Shown: positions 7,000-15,724 of the stretch, piece after piece
How the letters are laid out: each line of letters begins with the position of its first letter
How positions within the stretch are numbered: the stretch's first letter is position 1
Assembly: GCF_017873415.1 (NCBI RefSeq)
Contig: NZ_JAGGKD010000014.1
Span: 1-57,288 of the forward strand
Direction of reading: 5' to 3'
Origin: Methanolobus bombayensis
GTDB taxonomy: Archaea; Halobacteriota; Methanosarcinia; Methanosarcinales; Methanosarcinaceae
Length of the DNA stretch: 57,288 nucleotides
Program-made: the position numbers and the translations under genes
Notes under the pieces: model-generated
Databases searched by the model: none
Seen by the model: the letters and a program-made list of their open reading frames with translations, nothing else
Told to the model about the DNA's origin: nothing

Positions 7000-9699
7000 T
7001 TACGAGACATAGAATATCCATTCTTCTTTTATGGAGTTGCCTGCCTGATCAACTACAGTTAATTCGACAACATTTTCTCCTTCCAGTAAATCATTGGCCA
7101 GATAGAATAAGGAACTATATCCTATTTCTGTATTTGAAGTGACATCGATTCCATTTACTTTTAATAGTAATTTTGTCTTATCGATTCCAGTCCTGTCATC
7201 AGTGTATGATGCAGTTATTGTATAGGAACCTGAATTAATAGTCTCTCCATTGCCAGGTGAGTAACTTTCGATTTCAGGTTCTTCTCTGTCAATTACAAAA
7301 GTTTCTTCTTCGTAAAGCTGCTCATCATTTACAGTCCTTGCTTTTGCAATGATTCTTGCTACGCCATCGCGCGTGTCATCCTCAATTTCAATATTGTATC
7401 GATATTCATTATCATCTTTGCTTTCATATGTCGTATCAATTACATATCCATATCTATCGATGATGGTAATTGATGGTTCTTTTTCTAAAGCTGCAGATGA
7501 TGATACTCGCAGTTCCGCATTATTTGATACCTTTTCTGGAATTACATCTATTGTCAGTTCTTCTAATGTTTCATCAGTATATAATGTTCCAAATGTGTAT
7601 GCTGTATTGTTGGAATAGTCTGTAGCTATTACTTCAATATCAAATGTATCCTGAACTTTTATCGTAAATTTACTACTCCATATGAAATTGTCTTCTGTAT
7701 CAAGCTTTATTGTTTCTGCGGCGCCAAAATTTTGTGGACTGATTATGCAAGTTACTTCTGATAATTCCTTATTAGCTTCTACTGTTAGATATGTTACGTC
7801 TGTTGCGGGGTTTGGTGTGATATCAAGTTCTATTTCTGGTGCGGAACTATCTATGGTTGTACTTGCATCTGGGTCAGGATTTGTAATTTCCGTATTCAAT
7901 GCATTATCAACAGCTATGGATCTGAAGTAGTATGTTAATCCCTGCTGGCCTTCAAACTCAGCTGATGTCATTGTTGTCTTTGTTATCCAGTTTTTCCATG
8001 TGGTTCCATCAGTAGAATATTGGATGTCATAATAGTAAATACCAGATTCTGAATCTGTCCCATTCCACTCCACAGTAAACTTAGGGTTGCTTACTTTTGG
8101 AAGAGGAAGCACCTTTGATTCCGGAAGTTCAAATTCAACTGTATTATCTTCTTTGATGTAGGGTGAAATTGCTGATTCTGGTATGAAAGTAACTTCGTCT
8201 ATAACCAGCTCAACTGGGTGTAGTAACTGATTTCTTCCCTGTAGTAAAATGAAGGAAAGAGTATTATCTCCTTCCTGAAGTCTGACAGGTATTTCAACAT
8301 GCTGCCATCCTTCATCTTCATTCATACCATCAGCCCATAAGAGTTCTCTGTTAAACACTATTCTCTTTGACTGGGTTTCATCTACATCTGCCATGCCTTT
8401 GGTGTATGTATCTTTTAGGTAAAATGACAGGATTACATTGGCAGACTCATTACTATGGATGACTTGTTGCAGTGTATGAGTGGCAAACTGGTTAATTATT
8501 CCTTCATAACTTGCATTGATAATAAATGCCCTTGATGAGTAGATTCCCGAATCATTCACATAGTATCCTGATGCTATACTTTCATTTGTTGTGGTGAAAT
8601 CCCAGCCCACATCTAACTCCATAGATGGATTTATTATTTCAGCAAAGTCTATTACATCATATTCTTTAGTCTGAACGGGTTCACTACTTATTACCTGGTT
8701 GACCCAGAGGTGCACAGATCTTTCAGCCCGCCCTTCGGATTCGTCTTTAAATAACACAAGTTCAAGCTTTTGTCTTCCTCTCTTGGATTGAGCAGGGGAT
8801 ATGGCAAGCTCTTCCTCCCACATTTCTTCATGATCCAGAGTAATTTGCATCGTATCTAGTGTGTTGCCATCTAATCTGATCTCAAGTGTATAATTCTCTC
8901 TGGCATGCTCAAAGTTCTCAACACCTGCAATAATGTTTATGGGGTCACTTGTTGAGAAATTTTCAGGATAATTCTCGGCTTTGCCATTCGGTCCGAGTAT
9001 ATACAATGTTGTAAATGTTTCCTTTTCTCTTGTGGCTTTTGCGTAAGCAAACATAGAACCTGCAATGATGATGGAAAGTACCATTGCTATTATTAGTGTT
9101 TTTGTGATTTCCGGAGATAATTTATCAGTAGTTTTCAAAGCAGGTTTTTTTGTTTCTTTCAATGATTTATGAATTGAAGAGACTTTTTTTCTGTTTGTAG
9201 CAGCAAAACGTTTGTCTTCAAGATCTTCGTAGCATATTTCCTCATCTTTTTCATTATTGTCGCACTTATCGGTTGTTGTCAGGGAGTGAATAAATTCTTT
9301 GTATGAAAAACTGAATTGCTCTTCTTCAGGAAGGCGTTTTCTTGCCAGATAAGCTATAATGCCAAATATGAATGTTAACAATACAAGGGAAGTGGTTATT
9401 GAGTTTGGCCTGAATTTCCATATAGTAAGGCTGATAAGAAATCCATCAAATACCATAATTACAATACTAAAACCCACACTCAGTGTGAATCTTTCAATTC
9501 CTGAGATCTCTTTGTTTCCTGGGAACATAGCAGAAATAAAAGCATATCCTGGTATGAAAAATATTAATAGCAATGCAAATGGTATTTTTAAAGGAGTTTC
9601 ACTAAGTGGTGGAATCAGGATAAAAATGACTGAAAGCAAAGCTATTAAGAATATTGCTTTTAAGTCCTGAGTGTATCTGCATTTATTTTTGCCAAACAT
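7000..9699 (-). CDS. DUF1616 membrane protein with large extracellular Ig-like region
   Basis: 899 residues. The first 120 are a four-helix membrane block of the DUF1616 type (segments near 14-32, 37-56, 70-92, 98-116). A charged cytoplasmic linker and a fifth helix near 198-218 follow. The remaining 680 residues should lie outside. They contain a jelly-roll-like carbohydrate-binding segment (about 330-510) and several Ig or FnIII-like repeats with phrases such as WNGTDSESGIYYYDIQYSTDG and SYTDDRTGIDKTKLLLKVNGIDV. DUF1616 has no fixed biochemical role that I know of. Its place between a PEF-CTERM protein and archaeosortase suggests envelope assembly. The ATG is preceded by a weak AAGGA. There is no PEF tail of its own. 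Confidence 0.85.
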   Translation of the reverse strand: MFGKNKCRYTQDLKAIFLIALLSVIFILIPPLSETPLKIPFALLLIFFIPGYAFISAMFPGNKEISGIERFTLSVGFSIVIMVFDGFLISLTIWKFRPNSITTSLVLLTFIFGIIAYLARKRLPEEEQFSFSYKEFIHSLTTTDKCDNNEKDEEICYEDLEDKRFAATNRKKVSSIHKSLKETKKPALKTTDKLSPEITKTLIIAMVLSIIIAGSMFAYAKATREKETFTTLYILGPNGKAENYPENFSTSDPINIIAGVENFEHARENYTLEIRLDGNTLDTMQITLDHEEMWEEELAISPAQSKRGRQKLELVLFKDESEGRAERSVHLWVNQVISSEPVQTKEYDVIDFAEIINPSMELDVGWDFTTTNESIASGYYVNDSGIYSSRAFIINASYEGIINQFATHTLQQVIHSNESANVILSFYLKDTYTKGMADVDETQSKRIVFNRELLWADGMNEDEGWQHVEIPVRLQEGDNTLSFILLQGRNQLLHPVELVIDEVTFIPESAISPYIKEDNTVEFELPESKVLPLPKVSNPKFTVEWNGTDSESGIYYYDIQYSTDGTTWKNWITKTTMTSAEFEGQQGLTYYFRSIAVDNALNTEITNPDPDASTTIDSSAPEIELDITPNPATDVTYLTVEANKELSEVTCIISPQNFGAAETIKLDTEDNFIWSSKFTIKVQDTFDIEVIATDYSNNTAYTFGTLYTDETLEELTIDVIPEKVSNNAELRVSSSAALEKEPSITIIDRYGYVIDTTYESKDDNEYRYNIEIEDDTRDGVARIIAKARTVNDEQLYEEETFVIDREEPEIESYSPGNGETINSGSYTITASYTDDRTGIDKTKLLLKVNGIDVTSNTEIGYSSLFYLANDLLEGENVVELTVVDQAGNSIKEEWIFYVS

Positions 9700-9779
9700 T
9701 TATTCACTTTGTCCTTGTAAGTTACGTGTTTACAATATTTTGATGAACGAAATATTTATGAGTTCAATGTAATTATTTG

Positions 9780-9796
9780 CTAAAATATATAAGTAT
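9780..9796 (+). promoter_or_regulatory. TATA box upstream of the HtpX-like gene
   Basis: CTAAAATATATAAGTATAAGG forms a TATA box. A start about 25 bases on leaves a leader of roughly 40 bases before the GAGGG ribosome site at 9848-9852. A second TATA-like string at 9838-9848 is too close to the coding region to serve. Confidence 0.4.
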
Positions 9797-9858
9797 AAGG
9801 TGCCATTGTATATCAGCTTATAAATAAAACATTTTAATTATATATAAGAGGGATTATC

Positions 9859-10764
9859 ATTAAGAACAAGATCTGGATATATCTTCTGTTTACTATAATT
9901 GCCCTACCTGTCATATCAATTGCATACTATATAGGCGGTTTCGTTCCAACAATCCTGAGTTTTATTGTAATTCTCATCTTAAGCAGGGTAGTGTATTTAT
10001 CTTCTTCACGCTTCATTTTGAAGTGGTATGGGTGCAAAGATATGTCGTCAACTGAATTTACAGAACTTCATAATATGGTTGATAAGCTATGCACGATCTT
10101 TTCTGTGAAAAGACCCCAAGTTCATCTATTTGAATCGTCAGTTCCTGTGATTTTCACAGTGGGTTCAAAGAAAAAATCCCATATTATTGTTTCTCGCAGG
10201 TTGCTTGATCTTATGGAAGATGGTGAACTGGAAATGGTTTTTGCCCGTGAGCTGGCTCGAATAAAAGAAGGTAATGTAACCCAGAATACTTTTGTAGCAC
10301 TTGTAGCAGGAATTATTGCCTCATTCTCGACCATTGCTTTATGGATGGCCATGCTCACTGGTTTTGGACAGGAAGATGATCCGGCTCCAAAATTCATAAG
10401 GTTTGTAGCTATGGGTATTGTTATGCTCCCTTGTTCTCTGATAGTTTATGCCGGGGCATCTGATTCGATACTAAAAGCTGATATCGGAGCTGTAAGGATA
10501 ATGGGCAATAATGCTGTAATGTCTTCTGCACTCAAAAGGTTGCATAATGATATTCTCCTTAACTCAATGGAGTACTTCAATCCAGGGCATGTTCATCTAT
10601 ATGCAATGAATCCTGTGAAAGCAAATTCCTTTTTCGATATTCATCTCTCCCTTTTTGATATGAAACCTTCACTTTCAGAGCGTCTTATATCCATTAATGA
10701 AACAAACGTGGTTGCAGGCCAGGATAAAATAGTCAGAAATAGAACAAATTTAACTGAGGTTTGA
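9859..10764 (+). CDS. HtpX-like M48 family protein with the zinc site lost
   Basis: Aligns with HtpX membrane proteases in layout: N-terminal helices, GELEMVFARELARIKEGN where active members have HELAHIK, a middle pair of helices, a segment ILKADIGAVRIMGNN in place of REFAADRGA, and a tail PSLSERL in place of HPPLEKR. Both zinc histidines are arginine and the third ligand, glutamate, is isoleucine, so peptidase activity is not expected. The first ordinary start is GTG 9991, which would remove the first membrane helices. In frame from ATT 9859 the reading KNKIWIYLLFTIIALPV begins six bases after GAGGG, giving 301 residues, the normal HtpX length. Either ATT is used or the start has been lost. 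A regulatory or chaperone-like role beside archaeosortase is inference. Confidence 0.8.
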   Translation: MKNKIWIYLLFTIIALPVISIAYYIGGFVPTILSFIVILILSRVVYLSSSRFILKWYGCKDMSSTEFTELHNMVDKLCTIFSVKRPQVHLFESSVPVIFTVGSKKKSHIIVSRRLLDLMEDGELEMVFARELARIKEGNVTQNTFVALVAGIIASFSTIALWMAMLTGFGQEDDPAPKFIRFVAMGIVMLPCSLIVYAGASDSILKADIGAVRIMGNNAVMSSALKRLHNDILLNSMEYFNPGHVHLYAMNPVKANSFFDIHLSLFDMKPSLSERLISINETNVVAGQDKIVRNRTNLTEV

Positions 10765-10766
10765 TT

Positions 10767-11003
10767 ATGTTTTCGGAGATAAATTATTTTTATACAAGTC
10801 TTAAAGACTGGCAAAAAGCAATGCTTTTCAGTTTCATATCCTATTCCATAATCCTCTTTGGTCTGATAGTGGCTATTACATTCATACTCAAGGATTTTAA
10901 ATTCCTGCTGGTATTTGGGCTTAGTTTTGCGTATATGGGCACAGTTATCATACTGATGCTAATATCTGCTAAAATACTCAAAAAGAGATTGGTAGAACGT
11001 TAG
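10767..11003 (+). CDS. Small two-helix membrane protein
   Basis: 78 residues with two predicted membrane helices (about 20-42 and 48-70) and a basic tail KILKKRLVER. It starts three bases after the HtpX-like stop codon and is surely co-transcribed and translationally coupled with it. No family is recognised. Pairing with an inactive M48 protein suggests a membrane complex partner, which is inference. It ends 20 bp from the convergent archaeosortase gene. Confidence 0.7.
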   Translation: MFSEINYFYTSLKDWQKAMLFSFISYSIILFGLIVAITFILKDFKFLLVFGLSFAYMGTVIILMLISAKILKKRLVER

Positions 11004-11022
11004 ACAACGTTCTTTTCTTTAT

Positions 11023-11847
11023 TCACTTCCTATTGATAAGGTACATGATACCACCTGCAGTGACTGCAAATATCATCCATCCTATGTGGGTATGTACCAT
11101 CATCATGGTATCCATTCCATAAAGGTAAGCAGTGATATACAATATGATTACTCTGATGAGATTGGCAATATATGCGATAAGAACTGCAAAACCCAGCAAA
11201 CCGAATGTCTTCTTGATTTCCATCTTTTCTATTCTTGAATAGCCAGCTACAATACCTATTAAGAGGAACATTGAATAAAGGCCGGAACATGGTCCTCCAA
11301 TGATTATAGTCATAGGCTCTGCGCCATAGAGAATTACAGTCTCTGTAGCTATTATTTCAATTGGTATCCCCAGAAGTTTTATAATTGCTACAGTTGGCAT
11401 CAGGACAAAATAATGGTCAAAAAGGTGCAAGAAATCAATGTCGAAAAATCCGAAGAATGAATAGAAAATCAAGTAAAATATTGTGAACACAGAGGATATG
11501 TAAAATCCAAATTCTCCAAGTTGCTTAATATCTTTTTTCCCTGTACCCATAGCTATCAGGGAAACACCAAGGAAAAATACCATTGAGTCCAGCGTTCCCA
11601 GTTCACTGCTATTTACATAATTGTATATGAGGTCTGCAGCAACTATAAATCCGCCGATCAGAAGGAAATTCCTTGAACTCTGCAATCCTTCATTGCCTCT
11701 TAATTCCATCCTGGATATCAGGATCGCAGCAACTATGAAAAGTATTACACCCACAATCGTAGATCCTTCACTGAGTTCTATTGTTGCTCCCGTGAAAAGT
11801 GCAAGTACTAATAGAATAATAATTATGTTTTTGTTTTCATCTTGCAT
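11023..11847 (-). CDS. artC: Archaeosortase (ArtC type, PEF-CTERM specific)
   Basis: Multi-pass membrane transpeptidase that cuts proteins at C-terminal sorting signals and is thought to attach them to lipid. Catalytic residues of the exosortase/archaeosortase fold are present: cysteine in IGGPCSGLYSMFLL, arginine in ANLIRVIILY, and histidine in MVHTHIGWMIF. About eight membrane helices over 274 residues. The subtype assignment to ArtC is inferred from the PEF-CTERM protein five kilobases away rather than from subfamily scoring. It has its own promoter and converges on the HtpX-like pair. Confidence 0.9.
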   Translation of the reverse strand: MQDENKNIIIILLVLALFTGATIELSEGSTIVGVILFIVAAILISRMELRGNEGLQSSRNFLLIGGFIVAADLIYNYVNSSELGTLDSMVFFLGVSLIAMGTGKKDIKQLGEFGFYISSVFTIFYLIFYSFFGFFDIDFLHLFDHYFVLMPTVAIIKLLGIPIEIIATETVILYGAEPMTIIIGGPCSGLYSMFLLIGIVAGYSRIEKMEIKKTFGLLGFAVLIAYIANLIRVIILYITAYLYGMDTMMMVHTHIGWMIFAVTAGGIMYLINRK

Positions 11848-11876
11848 TTTTTGTACCCATCTACAGAATCATTTAG

Positions 11877-11895
11877 GTGATATATATATTTGACT
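11877..11895 (-). promoter_or_regulatory. TATA box of the archaeosortase gene
   Basis: The minus strand reads CAAATATATATATCACC, a strong TATA box about 35 bases before the ATG. Transcription would start close to the coding region, leaving almost no leader. Confidence 0.55.
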
Positions 11896-11929
11896 GAAGT
11901 CCTCATCATCATCATTTTTTGAGCGGGTG

Positions 11930-11947
11930 CTAGTTTTATATAGTTGG
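11930..11947 (+). promoter_or_regulatory. TATA box leading into the glycan locus
   Basis: AGTTTTATATAGTTGG is a good TATA box on the plus strand. A start near 11965 leaves about 150 bases of untranslated leader before the first gene at 12114. The leader shows a few short T-runs but no clear riboswitch-like fold by eye. Confidence 0.5.
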
Positions 11948-12113
11948 TAATTTATATTTTATTTGGCTTAGTAATCAGATTCAAAGCAGTGTGATATTAT
12001 GCATTAATATCGTTGGATTTCCTGTTCATTACTGCTTAATTATTCCTCAGTTGAATGTGATTACTTTATTGCTTTCCCTAAAAATGATTATTACATGATA
12101 TTGAGGTTCTGTC

Positions 12114-12902
12114 TTGAGAGATTTCACATTAGCTAAATATGAGGAACTTATCGAAGCAATAGGTTCAACAAAATACAAGCCTATGTCTGTTCTTGATTAT
12201 CTTTCATCTCCTGGAGGAAAATGTATAATTCTGCGCCATGATGTGGATCGTGCTGTGGAAAGAAATCTTGCTATGGCAAGGCTGGAAGCGGAATATGGTG
12301 TGAGATCAACTTATTATTTCAGACATGTAAAAGATGTTTTTATTCCTGAAGCCATTGAAGAAGTTGCTGAACTGGGACATGAGGTGGGTTTCCATTATGA
12401 AGTAATGGATAAAGCAAAAGGTGATAAGGACAAGGCTCTGGAAATATTCGGAACTGAACTGGAAGATCTTCGCAAATATGCGGAGGTTACTACAGCATGT
12501 ATGCATGGAAATCCTTTTGCGCGGTGGTCCAACAGGGATCTCTGGAAAGATTGTGATTTTGCAGATTTTGGACTGATGGGTGAACCCTATTTTTCTATTG
12601 ATTATTCAAAAGTACTGTATCTTACGGACACAGGAAGAACCTGGGCGGATCGTAATATACGTGTGAAGGATGTTCTGGAAAATCCGGATAATGAATTGAG
12701 TGCAAAATATGGGAAAACCATAAGGTCAACGGATGATGTTATTAATCTTGTAAAACGTGAAGAGCTTGAACAGATATGTATCCTTGCCCATCCTAACAGG
12801 TGGTGTGACGGAATGCTGGGATGGTCCAAAGAGCTGATCATGCAGAATCTTAAGAATGTAGGTAAGGCGGGAATTATACAGTACAGGAAACTCAAAGAGT
12901 GA
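12114..12902 (+). CDS. NodB-like polysaccharide deacetylase family protein
   Basis: 262 residues with the metal motif of the NodB homology fold, RHDVD near residue 42, followed by a histidine-bearing GFHYEVMD, then MHGNP and LAHPNRW, which match later catalytic motifs in this superfamily. Members remove N-acetyl groups from surface sugars. A TTG start is used, six bases after TGAGGT. No signal peptide, so it should act in the cytoplasm on precursor sugars. It is first in a run of same-strand genes followed closely by the FemAB-like gene, a pairing also seen in bacterial exosortase loci. Confidence 0.82.
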   Translation: MRDFTLAKYEELIEAIGSTKYKPMSVLDYLSSPGGKCIILRHDVDRAVERNLAMARLEAEYGVRSTYYFRHVKDVFIPEAIEEVAELGHEVGFHYEVMDKAKGDKDKALEIFGTELEDLRKYAEVTTACMHGNPFARWSNRDLWKDCDFADFGLMGEPYFSIDYSKVLYLTDTGRTWADRNIRVKDVLENPDNELSAKYGKTIRSTDDVINLVKREELEQICILAHPNRWCDGMLGWSKELIMQNLKNVGKAGIIQYRKLKE

Positions 12903-12944
12903 TCTCTAGGCTGAATTTTTCATAAAAAACTAAGGTGGGAACAT

Positions 12945-14009
12945 ATGTCAGTAGATATTGAATATTTAAATACCATTAATGAACACGAATGGAGGGAATT
13001 CACCGAATCACAAGAAAAGGCAGGTATATGGCACACATTAGAGTGGTGTGATATCCTTGCAAATGAGTACGGTTTTAAATCTAAATATTTGCTAGCTAAA
13101 GACAAAGATGAAGTATGTGGTGTTTTACCATTATTTCAGATTAAAAGTCCTATAACTGGTAATCGTGTAGTATCATTACCTTTTTCTTATCATTGTGGAC
13201 CTGTGGCTACTTCTGATAATGCATATATTGCGCTGGTTCAAGAATCTCAAAAAATTGCTAATGATCTGGGATGTAAGTATGCAGAAATGAAAATGTTGAC
13301 ACCTCTTTCAGAAGATGTTGTGCAAAAGTGCAATCTTACTGAAAATCTTTATTTTCATACAAGTATTCTTGACTTATCCTCAAATCCTGATGACAACTGG
13401 AAAAAACTTGATTCCAGAAGAACGAGATGGGCAGTTAATAAAGCTATTCGATCTGGGGTGACCATACGTACTGAGACTGATATTAATGATCTGAAAACTC
13501 ATCATAAACTCAAAATACAGACACGAAAAAAACATGGTTCTCCGGCTCCTTCATTTAAGTTTTTCAAAAAAATAATGGATTGTTTTGAAGACAAAGGATA
13601 CGTTAAATTATGGGTTGCAGAACATGAAAATGATGTGATTTCAACTCTCATGTTCTATACATATAAAGATGTAGTTATGCCAGCTTATATTGCTTCCAAT
13701 GATGCTTACAATTCCTTGATGCCAAATAACCTTCTTTACTGGAGGTCCATTGAATGGGGATGCAATAATGGATTCAAATATTTTGATTTTGGAAGAACCG
13801 AACCGAACAATGATACCCTACTTCGTTTTAAAAGCAAGTGGGGATGCAATAATTTCAAAATCCCGTACTATTACTATCCTCATCAGCCAAAACTGATGTC
13901 TCAGAATAGAAACGATGCAAAGACAGGTTTCATAAGAAATACCTGGAAAAAGATGCCGGATTCAGTTCTAGAATTACTGGGACCACAGCTTTTGAAGCAC
14001 GTAGGATAA
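12945..14009 (+). CDS. FemAB-like / BioF2-like acyl or aminoacyl transferase
   Basis: 354 residues made of two GNAT-like halves, typical of FemAB proteins: an N-terminal segment with GIWHTLEWCDILANEYG and PLFQIKSPITGNRVVSLPFS, then VAEHENDVISTLMFYTYKDVVMP and FDFGRTEPNNDTLLRFKSKWG. Bacterial relatives add amino acids to cell-wall precursors. Methanogens of this group lack murein, so the acceptor is probably a surface glycan or lipid-linked sugar. RBS AAGGTGGG lies before the ATG. It sits 42 bp after the deacetylase and 14 bp before an aminotransferase. Confidence 0.8.
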   Translation: MSVDIEYLNTINEHEWREFTESQEKAGIWHTLEWCDILANEYGFKSKYLLAKDKDEVCGVLPLFQIKSPITGNRVVSLPFSYHCGPVATSDNAYIALVQESQKIANDLGCKYAEMKMLTPLSEDVVQKCNLTENLYFHTSILDLSSNPDDNWKKLDSRRTRWAVNKAIRSGVTIRTETDINDLKTHHKLKIQTRKKHGSPAPSFKFFKKIMDCFEDKGYVKLWVAEHENDVISTLMFYTYKDVVMPAYIASNDAYNSLMPNNLLYWRSIEWGCNNGFKYFDFGRTEPNNDTLLRFKSKWGCNNFKIPYYYYPHQPKLMSQNRNDAKTGFIRNTWKKMPDSVLELLGPQLLKHVG

Positions 14010-14023
14010 TACTCTGTGATAAT

Positions 14024-15235
14024 ATGAAACCGAATCCTTTCCTGATACCTCGTTTCAATATAGATTATAGTTTAAAGGATATGTTATCTGGTCTCGGTTC
14101 TCTATTTTTAGACAAGGACGCAGACTTGGATTTCATAAGATCTGAATTTTCAGTTTCAGATGTCTATTTTTCAAATTATAGCAGAACAGGTATCAGTCTG
14201 ATTCTTCAGTCACTGAACCTTCCACAAGGTTCTAAAATAGGCGTTCCTTTGTATTCGTGTACGGTTGTTTTTGATGCTATTGTAAATGCAGGCCATGTTC
14301 CCAGATTCATTGATATTGATGAAAATTATACTCTGGACCCTGTTGACCTTAAAGAAAAAGTAAATGATATTGCTGCTTTGATCGTTATACACACTTTTGG
14401 AAGACCTGCAGATATGGATGCAATTAAAGAGGTAGCATCTGATATTCCAATTATTGAAGATTGTGCACATTCTTTATTTAGTGCATATGAAGGTAAGCTT
14501 ACAGGTTGTATTGGTGACTATTCATGTTTTAGCCTTCCCAAATTTCTTTCTGCAGGAGGCGGTGGGATGATTTTTGTCAATAATTCCCGCTCCGACGAAA
14601 TTACACAGCTAATTGATTCTGTTCATTCTCCTTCACTTACAGATGAAATCATTCATTTATTTGTAATGTATGCCAGATCTTTCTTTTACCATAAACCATG
14701 GTTTGGAACTTTTGCATTGCCTGTTGGGCTTAGTCTGGAAGGGAAGATTGATCTTATGGATAAAAAAAGCTTTACCATAAAAAAGATTAATAAATCTGAT
14801 AAATATGTGACTGTTGAGAAGTTAAAAACATTTAAGGACAAAGTCGTTGCACAAAGAAATAATTCTGTGTATCTGCTCAATGAACTGGCAGATACATCCT
14901 TGAGTCTTCCCTTTGAGAAAAAAAATACATTTTGCAATTATTATCTTTTCCCTGTTCTGGTTCCTGAAGGAATTGAAAGGGACAGTATATGTGAATATCT
15001 GAGAAATAATGGTGTGGATACGTCCACATTATTCAGTCAGACTCCTTATATTGCAAGGATGAAATATGGTTATGAAGGTGATTGTCCTTTTACAGAACAC
15101 GTAGCAGAAAGAATCTTAACCTTGCCAAATCATTACAATCTTTCAAAAGCAGAACTATCAAAAACAATCTTCAAAGTAAAGTCATACTTCCTTTCAGATC
15201 AAATAAGGGAATCTAATGAACAACAGAGTAAATAA
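14024..15235 (+). CDS. DegT/DnrJ/EryC1/StrS-type sugar aminotransferase, divergent
   Basis: PLP-dependent enzyme of the family that aminates keto-sugars of nucleotide sugars. The acidic PLP contact IIEDCAHS and a candidate lysine in SCFSLPKFLSAGGGG are visible where typical members have SFHATKxxTTGEGG. The order of strands and the 403-residue length fit the family. The N-terminus (PFLIPRFNIDYSLKDMLSG) is unusual and somewhat longer. It lacks the common glycine-rich start of VioA or WbpE relatives, so substrate cannot be guessed. Confidence 0.82.
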   Translation: MKPNPFLIPRFNIDYSLKDMLSGLGSLFLDKDADLDFIRSEFSVSDVYFSNYSRTGISLILQSLNLPQGSKIGVPLYSCTVVFDAIVNAGHVPRFIDIDENYTLDPVDLKEKVNDIAALIVIHTFGRPADMDAIKEVASDIPIIEDCAHSLFSAYEGKLTGCIGDYSCFSLPKFLSAGGGGMIFVNNSRSDEITQLIDSVHSPSLTDEIIHLFVMYARSFFYHKPWFGTFALPVGLSLEGKIDLMDKKSFTIKKINKSDKYVTVEKLKTFKDKVVAQRNNSVYLLNELADTSLSLPFEKKNTFCNYYLFPVLVPEGIERDSICEYLRNNGVDTSTLFSQTPYIARMKYGYEGDCPFTEHVAERILTLPNHYNLSKAELSKTIFKVKSYFLSDQIRESNEQQSK

Positions 15236-15262
15236 ATTTTAAAGATGCTGTGAGGTCATATC

Positions 15263-15724
15263 ATGGGACTTAAGGCTATTGTAAAAAAAGGAGCTAAATT
15301 CCTTGCATCATTCTTTCCGTCAAATGGAGTCAGAATCATGCTTTACAGACTTGCTTCATATGATATTGGTAAGGATGTCTATATTGGTGACAGCATAATT
15401 ATCATTGATCGCCTGTCCGACAGAAAAAATGTTATTATCGGTGACAGGGCTTCTATTTCATCAGGAGTTACACTTGTGACTTCCTCATCTCCTAACAGCT
15501 CAAGAATAGCTCCATTTGTAAAGACGATATATGGGAAGATAGTTATTGGCAATGATGCTTGGCTGGGTACCGGATCAATTATCCTTCCGGACCTTTCTGT
15601 TGGTGAAGGTGCTATTGTTGGGGCAGGTGCAGTTGTGACCAGAAATGTAGATCCATTTACTATAGTTGCAGGTGTTCCTGCTAAAAAGATAGGTGAGGTG
15701 AATATCCATGAAAGTTTTGCTTGA
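15263..15724 (+). CDS. Hexapeptide-repeat acyltransferase
   Basis: 153 residues forming a left-handed beta-helix. Imperfect hexapeptides run through YIGDSIIIIDRL, VIIGDRASISSGVTLVT and IVIGNDAWLGTGSIILPD to the closing GEGAIVGAGAVVTRNVDPFTIVAGVPAKKIG, the standard end of the maltose/xenobiotic acetyltransferase group. Likely O- or N-acetylates a sugar of the glycan. A short helical N-terminus precedes the coil. Its 3' end overlaps the next gene by 17 bp. Confidence 0.85.
   Translation: MGLKAIVKKGAKFLASFFPSNGVRIMLYRLASYDIGKDVYIGDSIIIIDRLSDRKNVIIGDRASISSGVTLVTSSSPNSSRIAPFVKTIYGKIVIGNDAWLGTGSIILPDLSVGEGAIVGAGAVVTRNVDPFTIVAGVPAKKIGEVNIHESFA

Noticed and set aside
7000-9699. PEF-CTERM tail on the DUF1616 protein
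   Set aside because: The C-terminus ends in an Ig-like strand (EEWIFYVS) without PEF motif, helix or basic tail.
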